Program-made: the position numbers and the translations under genes
The notes under the pieces: model-generated
Told to the model about the DNA's origin: nothing
Database searches by the model: none
What the model saw: only the letters and a program-made list of their open reading frames with translations
Part shown: in pieces, positions 36,800-45,654 of the stretch
Numbering within the stretch: position 1 is the first letter of the stretch
Layout of the letters: each line of letters starts with the position of its first letter
Assembly (NCBI GenBank): GCA_037447605.1
Contig: CM074809.1
Coordinates: 547,189 to 592,905 of the forward strand
Length of the DNA stretch: 45,717 nt
From: Zygnema circumcarinatum
Taxonomy: Eukaryota > Streptophyta > Zygnematophyceae > Zygnematales > Zygnemataceae
Direction: 5' to 3'

Positions 36800-37670
36800 A
36801 GGAAAATGGCATTGAACTCACATTGCCGAGGCCATCAAATGTACATGGACAAAAGCAGCATGGGGAACCACGAGGGACTGGTCGCCAAGGCAGCCCCTTG
36901 CAGGTGCATGCATTCAACCGCCAGCCATGCAATGCCCCGTAAACCTACGCTTCTGCACCGACCTATTTCTTAGCAGTCGTACAGTTCCGCCGCCCGGCCG
37001 TCGCCATGCAAGGCCTGACCTGGTCCCCGTCGCAGTGCACCTCGTCCAGCCGCCAAGTGGACCAACTAAAGGTCCGCGTGGCGTCTCCTCATTCGCGAAC
37101 GTACCTCACGTTTTTCGCGCGCTCCGCGCCTTGCACTCTCGCCGCGACCAATCACAGCACATCGACCAAAGTCCGTATCGCGCCAAATTCTTCGCGACTT
37201 CCGTATCATGAGCCGTAAAGTCAGTACAGTACTGCTTTCGTGCGAGTGTTCGTACAGCGCGTCCGCGCCTTCCCCCTCGACCAATACTGTACGGTCTCTA
37301 ACATGTACGCTCATACATTGGGACCACTAGGGGGTGTCAGACTTAAAAAATTTCAGTACGCGTGTTCGTAAGTTTGACATCAGAACGAGTACTCCAGTAT
37401 AATCGCGATCCTCCTGCGGCGGAGTACTTTCGTAACCTTTTTTTTCGTAACGCTTTTCGTAAGATTTTGTTAAGTCTGACACCCCCTACTATGAGCACCC
37501 CTGAACTTAGTACCAACAACTTAAGGCGCCGGGGCGTAGTTCTCCGCTCTTAGCTGCGTTCTTTTTTGCTTAGGTCCTCCGCGACAAGTTTGTTCCTCGT
37601 GGTTCGCCATGATGACCTAGTCCATGTACATGTGATGGCCTCGCCATCGTGAGATCAATGCCATTTTCCC
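36800..37670. mobile_element. TIR element of about 870 bases with ~80-100-base inverted ends
   Basis: The left end (36800-36882, GGAAAATGGCATTGA ... CATCAAATGTACATGGAC ... GGGGAACCACGAGG) reappears as reverse complement at 37594-37670. Similarity continues inward for a further stretch (CTGGTCGCC versus CTTGTCGCGG). A solo copy of the same end occurs at 10068-10160. The interior has no transposase frame, so it is non-autonomous. Target duplications are not clear. A smaller MITE (37330-37486) is inserted inside. Confidence 0.6.
37330..37486. mobile_element. 157-base MITE with perfect 17-base TIRs and TA flanks
   Basis: The left end GGGGGTGTCAGACTTAA is exactly inverted at the right end, TTAAGTCTGACACCCCC, and both are flanked by TA, the target duplication of Tc1/mariner-type elements. 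The interior is AT-rich with TTCGTAA repeats. Its ends differ from the CAGT-type elements at 14-15.6 kb. Confidence 0.85.
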
Positions 37671-37718
37671 CACTTAGTGTATTACAAATTCCTAACTCCT
37701 ATACACTAACACCAATAA

Positions 37719-37892
37719 CAGACCAAACACGTCGATATTCAATTCCATTTTACCTGGGAGAAAGTTGAAGACGGCACCCTTACTTCCCTCTACTGCCCTA
37801 CCTTGCAAACAGCCGATATCCTTACCAAGGCTTGGCATCGGCCAGCCTTTGAACTTCATCGCTCCTTTGCAAAACTCCAACTTTTTGAATGA
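37719..37892 (+). pseudogene. Ty1/copia RNase H C-terminal remnant
   Basis: A 57-codon open stretch reads like the end of copia Pol: QTKHVDIQFHF, KVEDGTLTSLYC, TLQTADILTKA, and RPAFELHRSFAKLQLFE before a stop. An in-frame stop immediately upstream (TAA at 37716) and the absence of reverse transcriptase show it is a truncated relic. It is followed by a purine-rich tract and LTR-like sequence, in the expected order for a copia 3' end. Confidence 0.85.
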
Positions 37893-37902
37893 GAGGGAGT
37901 GG

Positions 37903-38150
37903 TGCAAATGTAGCATTCTTATGTTGCCGTATATGTATTTGTATTTTGTTTTAATTAAACCTTGTCTTTTGCGGCCATGTGAATAACACCTCGTCGCCCT
38001 TTCCTCAGGCTAGATATATGCTGCCACTTACTTTGTCCCCTACCTCTAACTGCATTGTATATAAGCAAGCTTAGAACATTGTATAAGCACCTCATTGAAT
38101 AAACACTTTCATTTTGTTTGCGTTGTTGATTTTGGAATTATTGAAATGGA
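37903..38150 (+). mobile_element. Probable copia 3' LTR (right boundary approximate)
   Basis: Begins TG directly after the purine tract GAGAGGGAGTGG. It contains a TATA-like TGTATATAAGC near 38056 and an AATAAA near 38098, as expected for an LTR promoter and polyadenylation signal. A matching 5' LTR is not in the window, so the right boundary is an estimate. Confidence 0.55.
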
Positions 38151-38669
38151 AGGAGTGGACATTGTGTGCACACAATGAAAATGGAGAACAAATGACAAGA
38201 AAGCATTGATCAGGGGCTTCATGACCCACCGCACTGCAAATTCAGATCTTTGAGTTGCCTGCGCAGACCAAATCCACATCTTGAGAATGAAGCGTGCCAT
38301 AGAATCCGCGCCATGTGCAGCCATAGATAGGATTGGTCAAAAGCGCAGTAGTCTTTAACCGACGCAGTTTGGCACCCTCGAATTGTTATAAAAGCACCCC
38401 GCCGGCCGCTTCACGCAGAGGACGAAGCCGACGGGCCACTGCACCGACCCAACGCACAGGCTCGTGGAGGGGCCCATGCACTGCTGCCACGTGGCCTGCG
38501 ATCTCGCCCCACAAAATCGCTGAATCACACTTCGACACGTGTCTGCCTTCTGCCACGTGTAATACGGTCGGCATGCGCCCGAAGGCACCACCTGATAGCC
38601 GGTGCAGATCTGCCCTCACAGCAACACACAAAAGAGCCCGTGATTTCCTTCACCGTCTTGTACCCTGTC
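38151..38669. other. Unassigned stretch with TATA-like motif
   Basis: A TTATAAAAGC sequence near 38386 is followed by GC-rich sequence open on both strands (38333-38674 +, 38386-38631 -). Nothing recognisable is encoded. It may be flanking or internal transposon sequence. Confidence 0.3.
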
Positions 38670-38812
38670 AGTGACGGACCTACGTATTCAAGTTGGGGGG
38701 GCTTATCCCCCCCTCAGATTTTTGAATATTCAACTTTTTTTATTTTATCTGAAGTATTTTATGATGAAAGAAGGCTTAGCCGCCCCTCAACAAAAATCCT
38801 GGAATCAATAGG
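38670..38812. mobile_element. Possible small TIR element at the 3' end of the protease gene
   Basis: The left part (TGACGGACCTACG ... AAGTTGGGGGGGCTTA) and the reverse complement of the right part (TGATTCCAGGATTTTTG, then TTGAGGGGCGGCTAAGCC) are imperfectly similar, and the type of end (a GGATCC/GGACC word then a G-run and GGCT) is common in plant DNA elements. Boundaries are approximate. Confidence 0.4.
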
Positions 38813-38883
38813 GTAACCGTGCTGCTGTATGATGTCAGGGAAGAAAGACGAGAGCCAGGTTGAGCCATGGTGGGTGCTAGTGA

Positions 38884-38946
38884 ATCCCATGCATGCATGT
38901 ACACACATGGAGCTTGATGCGTGTACGCATGCATGCATGCATGGGA
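38884..38946. repeat. Imperfect hairpin of CATGCATG (RY-type) repeats
   Basis: ATCCCATGCATGCATGTACAC on the left pairs with GTGTACGCATGCATGCATGC plus ATGGGAT on the right around a ~20-base loop. CATGCATG is the RY element recognised by B3 transcription factors in plants; with alternating purine-pyrimidine composition it could simply be a slipped repeat. It overlaps the sequence just after the last recognised exon of the protease gene. Confidence 0.7.
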
Positions 38947-38960
38947 TGAGCGTGCCGTAC

Positions 38961-40028
38961 CCTTTGCCCCGCGTAGAGGTTCCCGCAGTTGATGCCGCGA
39001 TTGATCTCGAGGAAGTCGAAGCGCGACAAAGAGCGGGTCCTCCCGAGGATGGCGGCGCAGCTCTTGCTGCCGCGGTCGCTCTCGAGGACCGTGACGGCGC
39101 TCGTGCACACCTTCGTGTTGTCGGGGGACCCCGCCACCAGGCACACCTGCAGGGGGGGGACTCGCCCTCGCTCGTTCAGGGGAGGGGAGGGGAGGGGAGG
39201 GGAGGGGAGGGGAGGGGAGGGGAGGGGGACACAGGGCGGGTGGTATTAGCGCTTTTGGTGGTGTTCATAGCGTCCTACTGCACCTGCTGGCCAGGCTGAA
39301 TGCCGATGGGAGTGCCATCAGGCGCTCTGGTGACGTCACATACGAGTCCTGGATTCAGCTTGACGAGGGAGCCTACAGCGAGGCCGAAAGCGGTTTCAAT
39401 CGCCCAGCACGAGTCGTCCTGCATTCACACATTTGACCTCTGTCACTTAGAGTAGGTCAAGAACATCGTGAACAAAACGAACAAGATAAAGAAGCGAATT
39501 GCTTTCTTTGTCACAATGGAGGTGGGGTCTCCGAATGTTGACTGCGTCTGGTTGGTTTGGCTTGGCCATACAGATTGCAATTCGTACATCCTATTTTAAA
39601 AAGAGAAGCAGTTTCAGCATTTTCGGCATGAAGCGGACCTGCTGAATGCTGTAGAGAACCTTGCAGGTTTTTGCTGCTGTATTTCGAATGTTTAGGACAT
39701 CACCAATCCACAACGGATTACAAAGATCCTGCACATTGACATGAGAGAGAACACGAGAAGATAATAAATGAATAACAAATATAAAATGAATGAAGATGAA
39801 TAGTAGGTTGTGGCTCTGTCGAAGAACATCGATTGAAGAGAGTGAGCATGTGCAAAATCATCCTAATGAATTTTCCTTTCACGGCAGCAGCCACACGTAC
39901 CCGATTGGCCCTCGTGTTTTGACTTTTCAGTTGCATTATTGTTAATCCAGAAGCGTAAGCGATAATATAGCAATAATCTCCCGCTTTGACAGTGTACTTC
40001 TGCGGCGATGGCGAGTTCGCTTGCACCG
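38961..40028 (-). other. Three LysM-like modules at the C-terminus
   Basis: Module 1 spans exons 39901-40028 and 39660-39728 (KYTVKAGDYCYIIAYASGLT, then DLCNPLWIGDVLNI). Module 2 is mainly exon 39284-39418 (DDSCWAIETAFGLAVGSLVK, LNPGLVCD, IQPGQQ) and continues VCLVAG in the next exon. Module 3 is in exon 38961-39146 (AVTVLESDRGSKSCAAILGR, INRGINCGNLYAGQR). The GD-x-C, N-x-x-L/I and GQ-V pattern is that of plant and algal LysM domains, which bind chitin or peptidoglycan GlcNAc chains. Confidence 0.82.
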
Positions 40029-43000
40029 CTGCACAGAAGCATTCAATATTTCAATATAGCACGCTACGAAGACCACGCAAGCTGAAAAGAGGCGGCAAGA
40101 AGAGAGGAAAGAGGTGTTCCCAAATTCAATATTTCCAGATAGAACCGAGAACTACATTGTCGTTGATGTGCGATGGGTCCAAAGTCCAAACAACGCGAAC
40201 ACACACACACACACATTGGAGCTGTGTGCAGTGCAAGTACTTACGCGGAACACAGAGCGGCCTGCCGTCACTGTTGACCGCACTGACATATCCTACAAAG
40301 CAGACGCAATGGTAGTAGCCGTTGTTCTCATTCACGCAGTTGCCCGCCCCGCACGGGTTCAAGCTTGTGGCGCTACACACGTCCACTGCCACAAGCGCGA
40401 TAGCGCAACAACGGACATTCGATAAAGGCACATGGAAGTTGGATCGGACGGCTTGTCTTAAAAAGGGTTGAGCCTAGTGGGCACTGAAGGTTAGAAGAAA
40501 GTTATACACAATGCAAAATCCGTATTGACTATCGGAACAATAACAAAAGCAAAGCGATTGTTTCTATGATATGCAAGTACTTACCGAGGGCGCAAGTCTG
40601 CGTGTTGTCGGTATTCTGAGCAGCGACATACTTGCTTGGGCATTGGCACGTGTAGGAACTCCCAGAGTTTATGCAGGTGCCCCTCCCACAAGGGTTGATT
40701 CTCACATTGCAGGGGTTGCCGTCAGGCGCTGCACATGCAGGGAGAGGGGCCTTGAGATAACCAAAGCGACTATCGGGACAAGGTTGTATGAGTTTCGTCA
40801 GCAAGCATGATCATGAGCTTTCAAGGCCGGGAGGAGCATATCATTTGCGAATTCAACTTTTTGTCATGAAAACTCCGTTTGTAACATCTGGTTGTCGTTG
40901 TCCGAAAAATAGTAACTTGGAATGTCCTATGGTTGCGTTGCTACGCAGCATCCAAACAGAGAGGCCGTACCACCAGCAAGGCTTCAATCCTCAATACCAA
41001 AAACAACTACAATAAGAATATTTGGAAGACCTTGTTTGAGGAACGTGCGCGAGCAAGTACTACTCACGGGCGATGACTGGGTAGAGGGCCGGCAGGGCGG
41101 TGACCCCGCAGATTCCCTGCTTGATGCGCGCGTACCCGCTGCGGCCCCACGCGGGGCCGAACGAGTTCCGTACGATCCAATACGCGACGCCGCTCTCGCT
41201 GCCGTACCCGACGAGGGCGAGGGCGTGGCTCAGCTGCGAGTCGTCCTCGCAGGCTCCCTCTGAATCGGTGAATATGTCCCACTTCACAGCGTTCACACAC
41301 ACACACAAGCAGAACAACAGGGTATGCTTTAAACATTTTTAAACATAATCTCAATGAAGTGATTCTCAATGAGCAGCACGGAATTCTATTTTATACTACA
41401 TACAGCCTGGTAATGCAAGCAGAAATGGTGACTTGAACCGTTCATTTGCCGGAGAAGCGACTTGTTCAAAAGGCATATAGCATATCCCTGATCGCTTTAA
41501 CCCGCATACCAGAGGTTCAAAGTAATTGCTATTTTCTCACCGTGTTCCACACCATGAGCTCCTGTGTGAGAGTTATGAACGCTGTGACGGGCTGTCGGCT
41601 GACAGCAGCTTTGAGGGCCAAAACATTGGACGCAGGAACCTGCTCATAGCTCAGCACATACACTGTCCGCTGTACGGACGCAGCCTGCTCAGCATCCGCA
41701 CAAGCTCAAAAAGTACATATCAGCACTCGCGGAGTCCCCGCCCCCAAAGTGACTTCAGGACAGACGCCTTCCATGCTCCAAACCCTTGAGATTGCGCAAA
41801 CCCTAAAACTCCTGAAGGCCACGATCTAACCTTCGACCGTGGCCAACGGAGAGGCTCGCATCAGCACGAGTGCACGCCACGACGAACCACCTCAATAAAG
41901 TCAGACATTGAAATTTGACACCTGACGAAGTCATGTTAAAAGTCAATGGACCCAATAAAGTCAACAAACACGACAGACGCATCCACAAAGGCCGCCACAT
42001 CTCAGCAAGTCACGTTCGCGTAAAGTCAAGTGTCTACGCCTACCCACCCGGCAGGCGGCCTCGGTGTTCGGTCCGTACGGTCCGTACGCCGTCGCCGTGG
42101 CGAGGCCGCCCGAGGCGGCCGCGAGCCAGTAGAGGACTCGCGCGGGCCACCCGCCGAGGCACGAACCGACCCCGGAGCAGTCCCGGACCTGCGCCTCCGC
42201 GAGCGCGACCGCCGCGGGGGGGGGCCCGCGCCACACGCCGTACGCGCCCTCCACCGCGGCCACCGCCGCGAACACCGCGCACGACCCTGCGGGATGCCGG
42301 GCAGGGGTTAGGGTTAAACGTGTGAGGGTGAAGGGTGTATGTTTGAGAGTTTAGGGTTAGGATGTGACGGTGGAGAGTGTAGAGTTTAGGGTTGAGGGTT
42401 GAGGATCGAGGGTTGAGGGTTTAGGCACCGCATGCGCCCTGGTCCTTGGCGGGGCCGAAGTACGGGGACCAGTCGACGGCGGGCGGGAGGGCGTCCGTCC
42501 AGCTCGCGTGCCGCGACAGCACGTTCAGGCGCGTCGTGCCGATATCGCTGCCTGCGGGCGGTGCCGCCAGCCCGGACGGGGCTGCACGCACAGGGCAGGG
42601 ACAGGGACGAGCGCTCAAGGGGCAGGGCAGGCGGTGCAAGCAACACTCCCGCCATGCTCACTCAAAGCCACGGGGACACTCACAGGCTAAGTTGTTGACA
42701 AGTGTACGGCGAAGAGGCAGGAAAAGCTGGTTGGCGTTGTCGGGAGTATCGCTAGACTTGCAATGCCACTGAATTAGATAATCGCCATTGCGGGACCCGG
42801 TAGCGTCGAGGCACAGGCCGGAGTTTACGTTCTGCCATTGAACGGAGAAATCCACAGAGCTGCTGTAGATGGGCATCCACAGCTGATTGTTACCGCCATT
42901 GCATGCTGCAACCCATCCGGCCACCCCATATAGACATCAAACACAGCGATTTGAGAATAATGCCAGCGTCTAAGACTAGTCAACAAGAATAAAAGAATCG

Positions 43001-45654
43001 TTATGAAACGCATCTGGACGATTCTTCCACTGCTCACGTGTTATCCTTTCCGTATCTTAAAGTTGTTTCAGGTCCTAGTGATCAACTCAAATATCCAGAT
43101 AGCGTAAACTCTGTATAGGACGAAGAGAGCTCAATTATGTCGTGTGTATTCATTTTAACCAGGCGGGAGCTCACTCCATATAAACAAGATTTCGCCAGCA
43201 TCTGTGCTCGACCATGGAACATCCAAACATGTTCCCCGCGTTTGCTGAAAAGAGTAAGCGCTTCCGACCTTGTTGAGAAACCACAGGGCTCCGACGTTAC
43301 CATCAAATCCGTTAGGATCTGCAATCGCAACAGAGCTTCTTTGTTCAGAAACAATGATTTATATGCGTCGAAAGCGAGCCAAGGAAATGCATGTAGAAGA
43401 AATCGCTTGCATGCTGCATGCTAAGGGGCGGAAAAAGTTGTCGCCACTTAAAGAGTGGTTCGAAAATATTGTGAAAGTTGCATTGGCAGAAACAGGTTAA
43501 GGATGTCTCAAGGGATAATCCCACTAAGCTGTGCGGCAATACGTACAGTCAGAAAACTGAACATTTGTTCCGATATCAGGACTGTTTCCCTCGGCAGACC
43601 ATGCGTTGAACGAATTCGAGGGCACGACGAGGAAGTTCCCTATTGAGGGATCGGTCCAGAGCTTCAGATTCACTGCAAGCAAAGCGACATGGAATTGATG
43701 TGTGTGCATGTGCACAGGAGCGAGTAAGGCAAAAAGCGGGCGAGGAGAGAAAAAGGGAGAGAGGGAGAAGGAAGGGGGAGAGGAGAAAAAGAGAGTTTGC
43801 GCACGGGAGAAAGTGGGGAAAGGAGGAAGAATTTAGTGAGCGAGAAAGCAAGGAGAACGAGAGACAAAAAAAAAGCCAAGTGCAACAGTGTGTCAAGTGA
43901 CTGTCATTTGAAACAACCAAAGTCATCGCAGTCTGCTCTTGAGGTGTGTATGTACTCAGGCCACAAAGAGTACCTGCTGAAGGCGACTGAGGTGGTGGAG
44001 GCGACGGAGGAGGTGGAGAGGGTAGATCTGCACCGTAGCGCACATCGCAACTTGTCACAAAGAAATATAGCAAGAATCGTCAACTTCCATTGCGCAAAAG
44101 TGTAATTCATGTGTGCGGATAGCCTCTTCCTGTGATTACAATAACCTTTTTACTCTCTCTCTTTTGAAGCAGAAAATCTTCAGTCGATTCCAACAATCAT
44201 GTGATCCCTCAAAGCATGAAGACGCCAATAGCACCTTCCTGCAGTCGCCAAAGCTCAATTTGCTAAAGAAATAGACTTCGACATTGCAGAGAGAAGGGAG
44301 GAGTGAGAAGCTCCCACCGCATCTTCCGAACGCTGTTTTACATCCAGACCCGCAATGGTCATTTGTGTAGCCGCACCAGTTATATTGAGAGCAGCATGAG
44401 TTACGGGGACAGAAGAGATTCACCGAGGGTCCGCAAGTACCTGAATTGGCAGACTTATGAAACATCAGCAACTCTGACAAGGTGTAAATTTTACGGTTTC
44501 AAAGGTCGGCTGAGACCAAAGCCTCCCCTGACTACTGCGAAGTATCCATCCACATATGCCTATGCAAGAAGATAGCTGATGGAATGTGAGACGGAAACGT
44601 ATCTCAAGGAAGTGAACTTCTCAACAGACGACTGCAAGAAGTTGCGGCTGCCTGACTGTGCAGCATCGCAGGAAAGCCGTGCCAAAGATTGTGATGGGCA
44701 TGCCTCTTGGGAACCCTAAAATTTTCTTCTTCGATTGAACAAACTTAGGCATAGCTATGCATGCACATCGACCCGCATAGGTCCTGAGTATAGCTTGAGA
44801 TGCATCAAATGTGTTCAGAACGCTGCAACACTCCGGCAAATTCACAGAACGTAAACGTCGGATGGTAAGCAGACGCTCAACACGAGCCATTGTCATTATT
44901 ATTTAGTCCTTATTATTAACTAATAGCTCGAAAAGTTGATTGGAAAGGTAATTACCATCTGTGGAGACTGCAGAGGTTTGCGGAACGCCGACGAAAAAAA
45001 GAACAACATAGTGGAAGATTTGTCAGTGTCTCGACTCCAATAGCAAGTGAATCGTGCGAAGGATTCATCCCGTTCATGCTTAATCTAATCAACTTCAACG
45101 GTCTGAAATGGGTTGTAGTACTTTTACGTCGCGCCGATACATGATTTGACAAGAATACCATGATTAACCGAACACCGAACGACATTCAATTTGTCATTTT
45201 GGAGTACAGACCCTTATTTTGTAAACGCTTCTATGCGAAGACCCATCTGTCCTTTAGTCCTGCGAGCACTGCTCTCAGCTCACTTCACACATGTGCAGCC
45301 TTCGTGGTTATTGTAAAGCAGAGGGGTCACTATACAAAACTTGCGATGGCACAGCCGTCGACCAAGTACCAAAAAGCAAAAGGACCTTCACCCTCGCCTG
45401 CATGCAGGACAAGACAGGACAGGACAGAACAGGGCAGGATAGGACAGAACAGGACAGGACAGGACAGAACAGGACAGAACAGGACAGCCTTTGGACGCGG
45501 TCGGTTGGTTGGTTGCCCTCGGCTCACTCACTGCATCGTCCGTACGCGGTCTGGCATCCTGCCAAGCAGTACTCGTCCGTGTAGCCGCACCAGTTGTACT
45601 GAGAGCAGCACGAAGTGTCGGGGCATCGCCGCTGCGCCGCGGACCCGCAACTGC
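38961..45654 (-). CDS. Modular chitin-binding papain-family protease (partial; 5' end beyond window)
   Basis: Sixteen exons join in phase to at least 781 residues: 45532-45654, 44318-44440, 43974-44027, 43547-43672, 43175-43318, 42684-42905, 42429-42581, 42048-42286, 41541-41684, 41068-41281, 40585-40728, 40245-40385, 39901-40028, 39660-39728, 39284-39418, 38961-39146. Order: two hevein-type (CBM18) domains, a Pro/Ser linker, a beta-trefoil lectin-like region, a C1A peptidase domain, two EGF-like modules, three LysM-like modules. The peptidase keeps Gln (42439-42441), Cys (42279-42281), His (41225-41227) and Asn (41165-41167). The family Trp after the catalytic Cys is Ala, and no I29 propeptide is seen. 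Disulfide-rich modules imply a secreted or cell-surface protein that probably binds chitin or GlcNAc-containing glycans. The signal peptide should lie to the right of the window. The 3' end is unsettled: either read-through to a stop at 38877, or a 12-base exon (38787-38798) inside a possible transposon. Chitin-binding cysteine proteases have been reported from volvocine algae, but this combination is new to me. Confidence 0.85.
39178..39232 (+). repeat. (GGGGA)n repeat, potential G-quadruplex
   Basis: About ten GGGGA units in the intron between the last two LysM exons, on the non-template (plus) strand relative to the minus-strand gene. Runs of four G separated by one A meet the usual criteria for a stable quadruplex. 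Confidence 0.9.
40245..40728 (-). other. Two EGF-like modules C-terminal to the protease
   Basis: Exons 40585-40728 and 40245-40385, both phase 1-1. The first reads NPCNVRINPCGRGTCINSG then YTCQCPSKYVA ... TCAL; the second VCSATSLNPCGAGNCVNENN then YYHCVCFVGYVSA ... LCVP. Each has the six-cysteine spacing of EGF modules. They may act as spacers or protein-binding units between the catalytic domain and the LysM modules. Confidence 0.85.
41068..42581 (-). other. Papain-like (C1A) catalytic domain
   Basis: Exons 42429-42581, 42048-42286, 41541-41684 and 41068-41281. The mature-domain start LPPAVDWSPYFGPAKDQGACG joins SCAVFAAVAAVEGAYG across an intron lying two residues before the catalytic Cys. 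CSGVGSCLGGWPARVLYWL corresponds to the C-x-GG region, SYEQVPASNVLALKAAVSRQ to the VP-N-x-x-AL-x-AV motif, LSHALALVGYG to the catalytic His, and YWIVRNSFGPAWGRSGYARI to the catalytic Asn motif (usually NSWG). Confidence 0.9.
42303..42428 (+). repeat. Degenerate telomere-like repeat making up an intron
   Basis: GGGTTAGGGTTAAACG, GTTTAGGGTTAGG, GTTTAGGGTTGAGGGTTGAGG and similar units fill nearly all of the 142-base intron (42287-42428) that separates the two halves of the protease active-site motif. The units are variants of TTTAGGG, the common plant telomere repeat. Confidence 0.8.
42684..43672 (-). other. Ricin-B-like beta-trefoil lectin region
   Basis: Exons 43547-43672, 43175-43318 and 42684-42905. 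The second and third trefoil-like repeats are clear: SAYSFQQTRGTCLDV ... FIWTCNGGNNQLW and FSVQWQNVNSGLCLDATG ... IQWHCKSSDTPDNANQLF, carrying the CLD, CNGG and NQ(L)(W/F) signature of ricin-type lectins. The first part (VNLKLWTDPSIGNFLVV ... NAWSAEG) is weaker and only inferred to be repeat one. Confidence 0.75.
44441..45531 (-). other. Long intron of the protease gene, no further module recognised
   Basis: A 1.1-kb intron between the two hevein exons. A 91-codon minus frame at 44621-44896 shows no chitin-binding, EGF or LysM signature. It could hide a small exon, but the phases of the flanking hevein exons match without one. Confidence 0.45.
45406..45487 (+). repeat. AGGACAGAAC-type minisatellite
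   Basis: Units of five and ten bases (AGGAC, AGAAC) repeated across about 80 bases in the intron that follows the first visible hevein exon. On the minus strand it reads as CCTGT/TTCTGT pyrimidine-rich sequence. Confidence 0.9.

Larger units (their letters stand above)
44318..45654 (-). other. Two tandem hevein-type chitin-binding domain exons
   Basis: Exons 45532-45654 and 44318-44440 are each exactly 123 bases, phase 1-1, and each encodes one hevein domain: CGSAAQRRCPDTSCCSQYNW then CGYTDEYCLAGCQTAYGRC, and CGPSVNLFCPRNSCCSQYNW then CGYTNDHCGSGCKTAFGRC. All eight conserved cysteines and the Ser/aromatic sugar-binding positions (SQYNWCGYT) are present. Such domains bind chitin oligomers. 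More copies may lie to the right of the window edge. Confidence 0.92.

Noticed and set aside
38333-38674. 113-codon plus-strand frame after a TATA-like motif
   Set aside because: Arg/Thr-rich with no family resemblance, overlapped by equally open minus frames, in a transposon-rich stretch.
42303-42428. Telomere-like tract as a chromosome end
   Set aside because: Degenerate, short and inside an intron of an otherwise intact gene.
44621-44896. 91-codon minus frame as an extra protease exon
   Set aside because: No domain signature, and the flanking hevein exons already join in phase.
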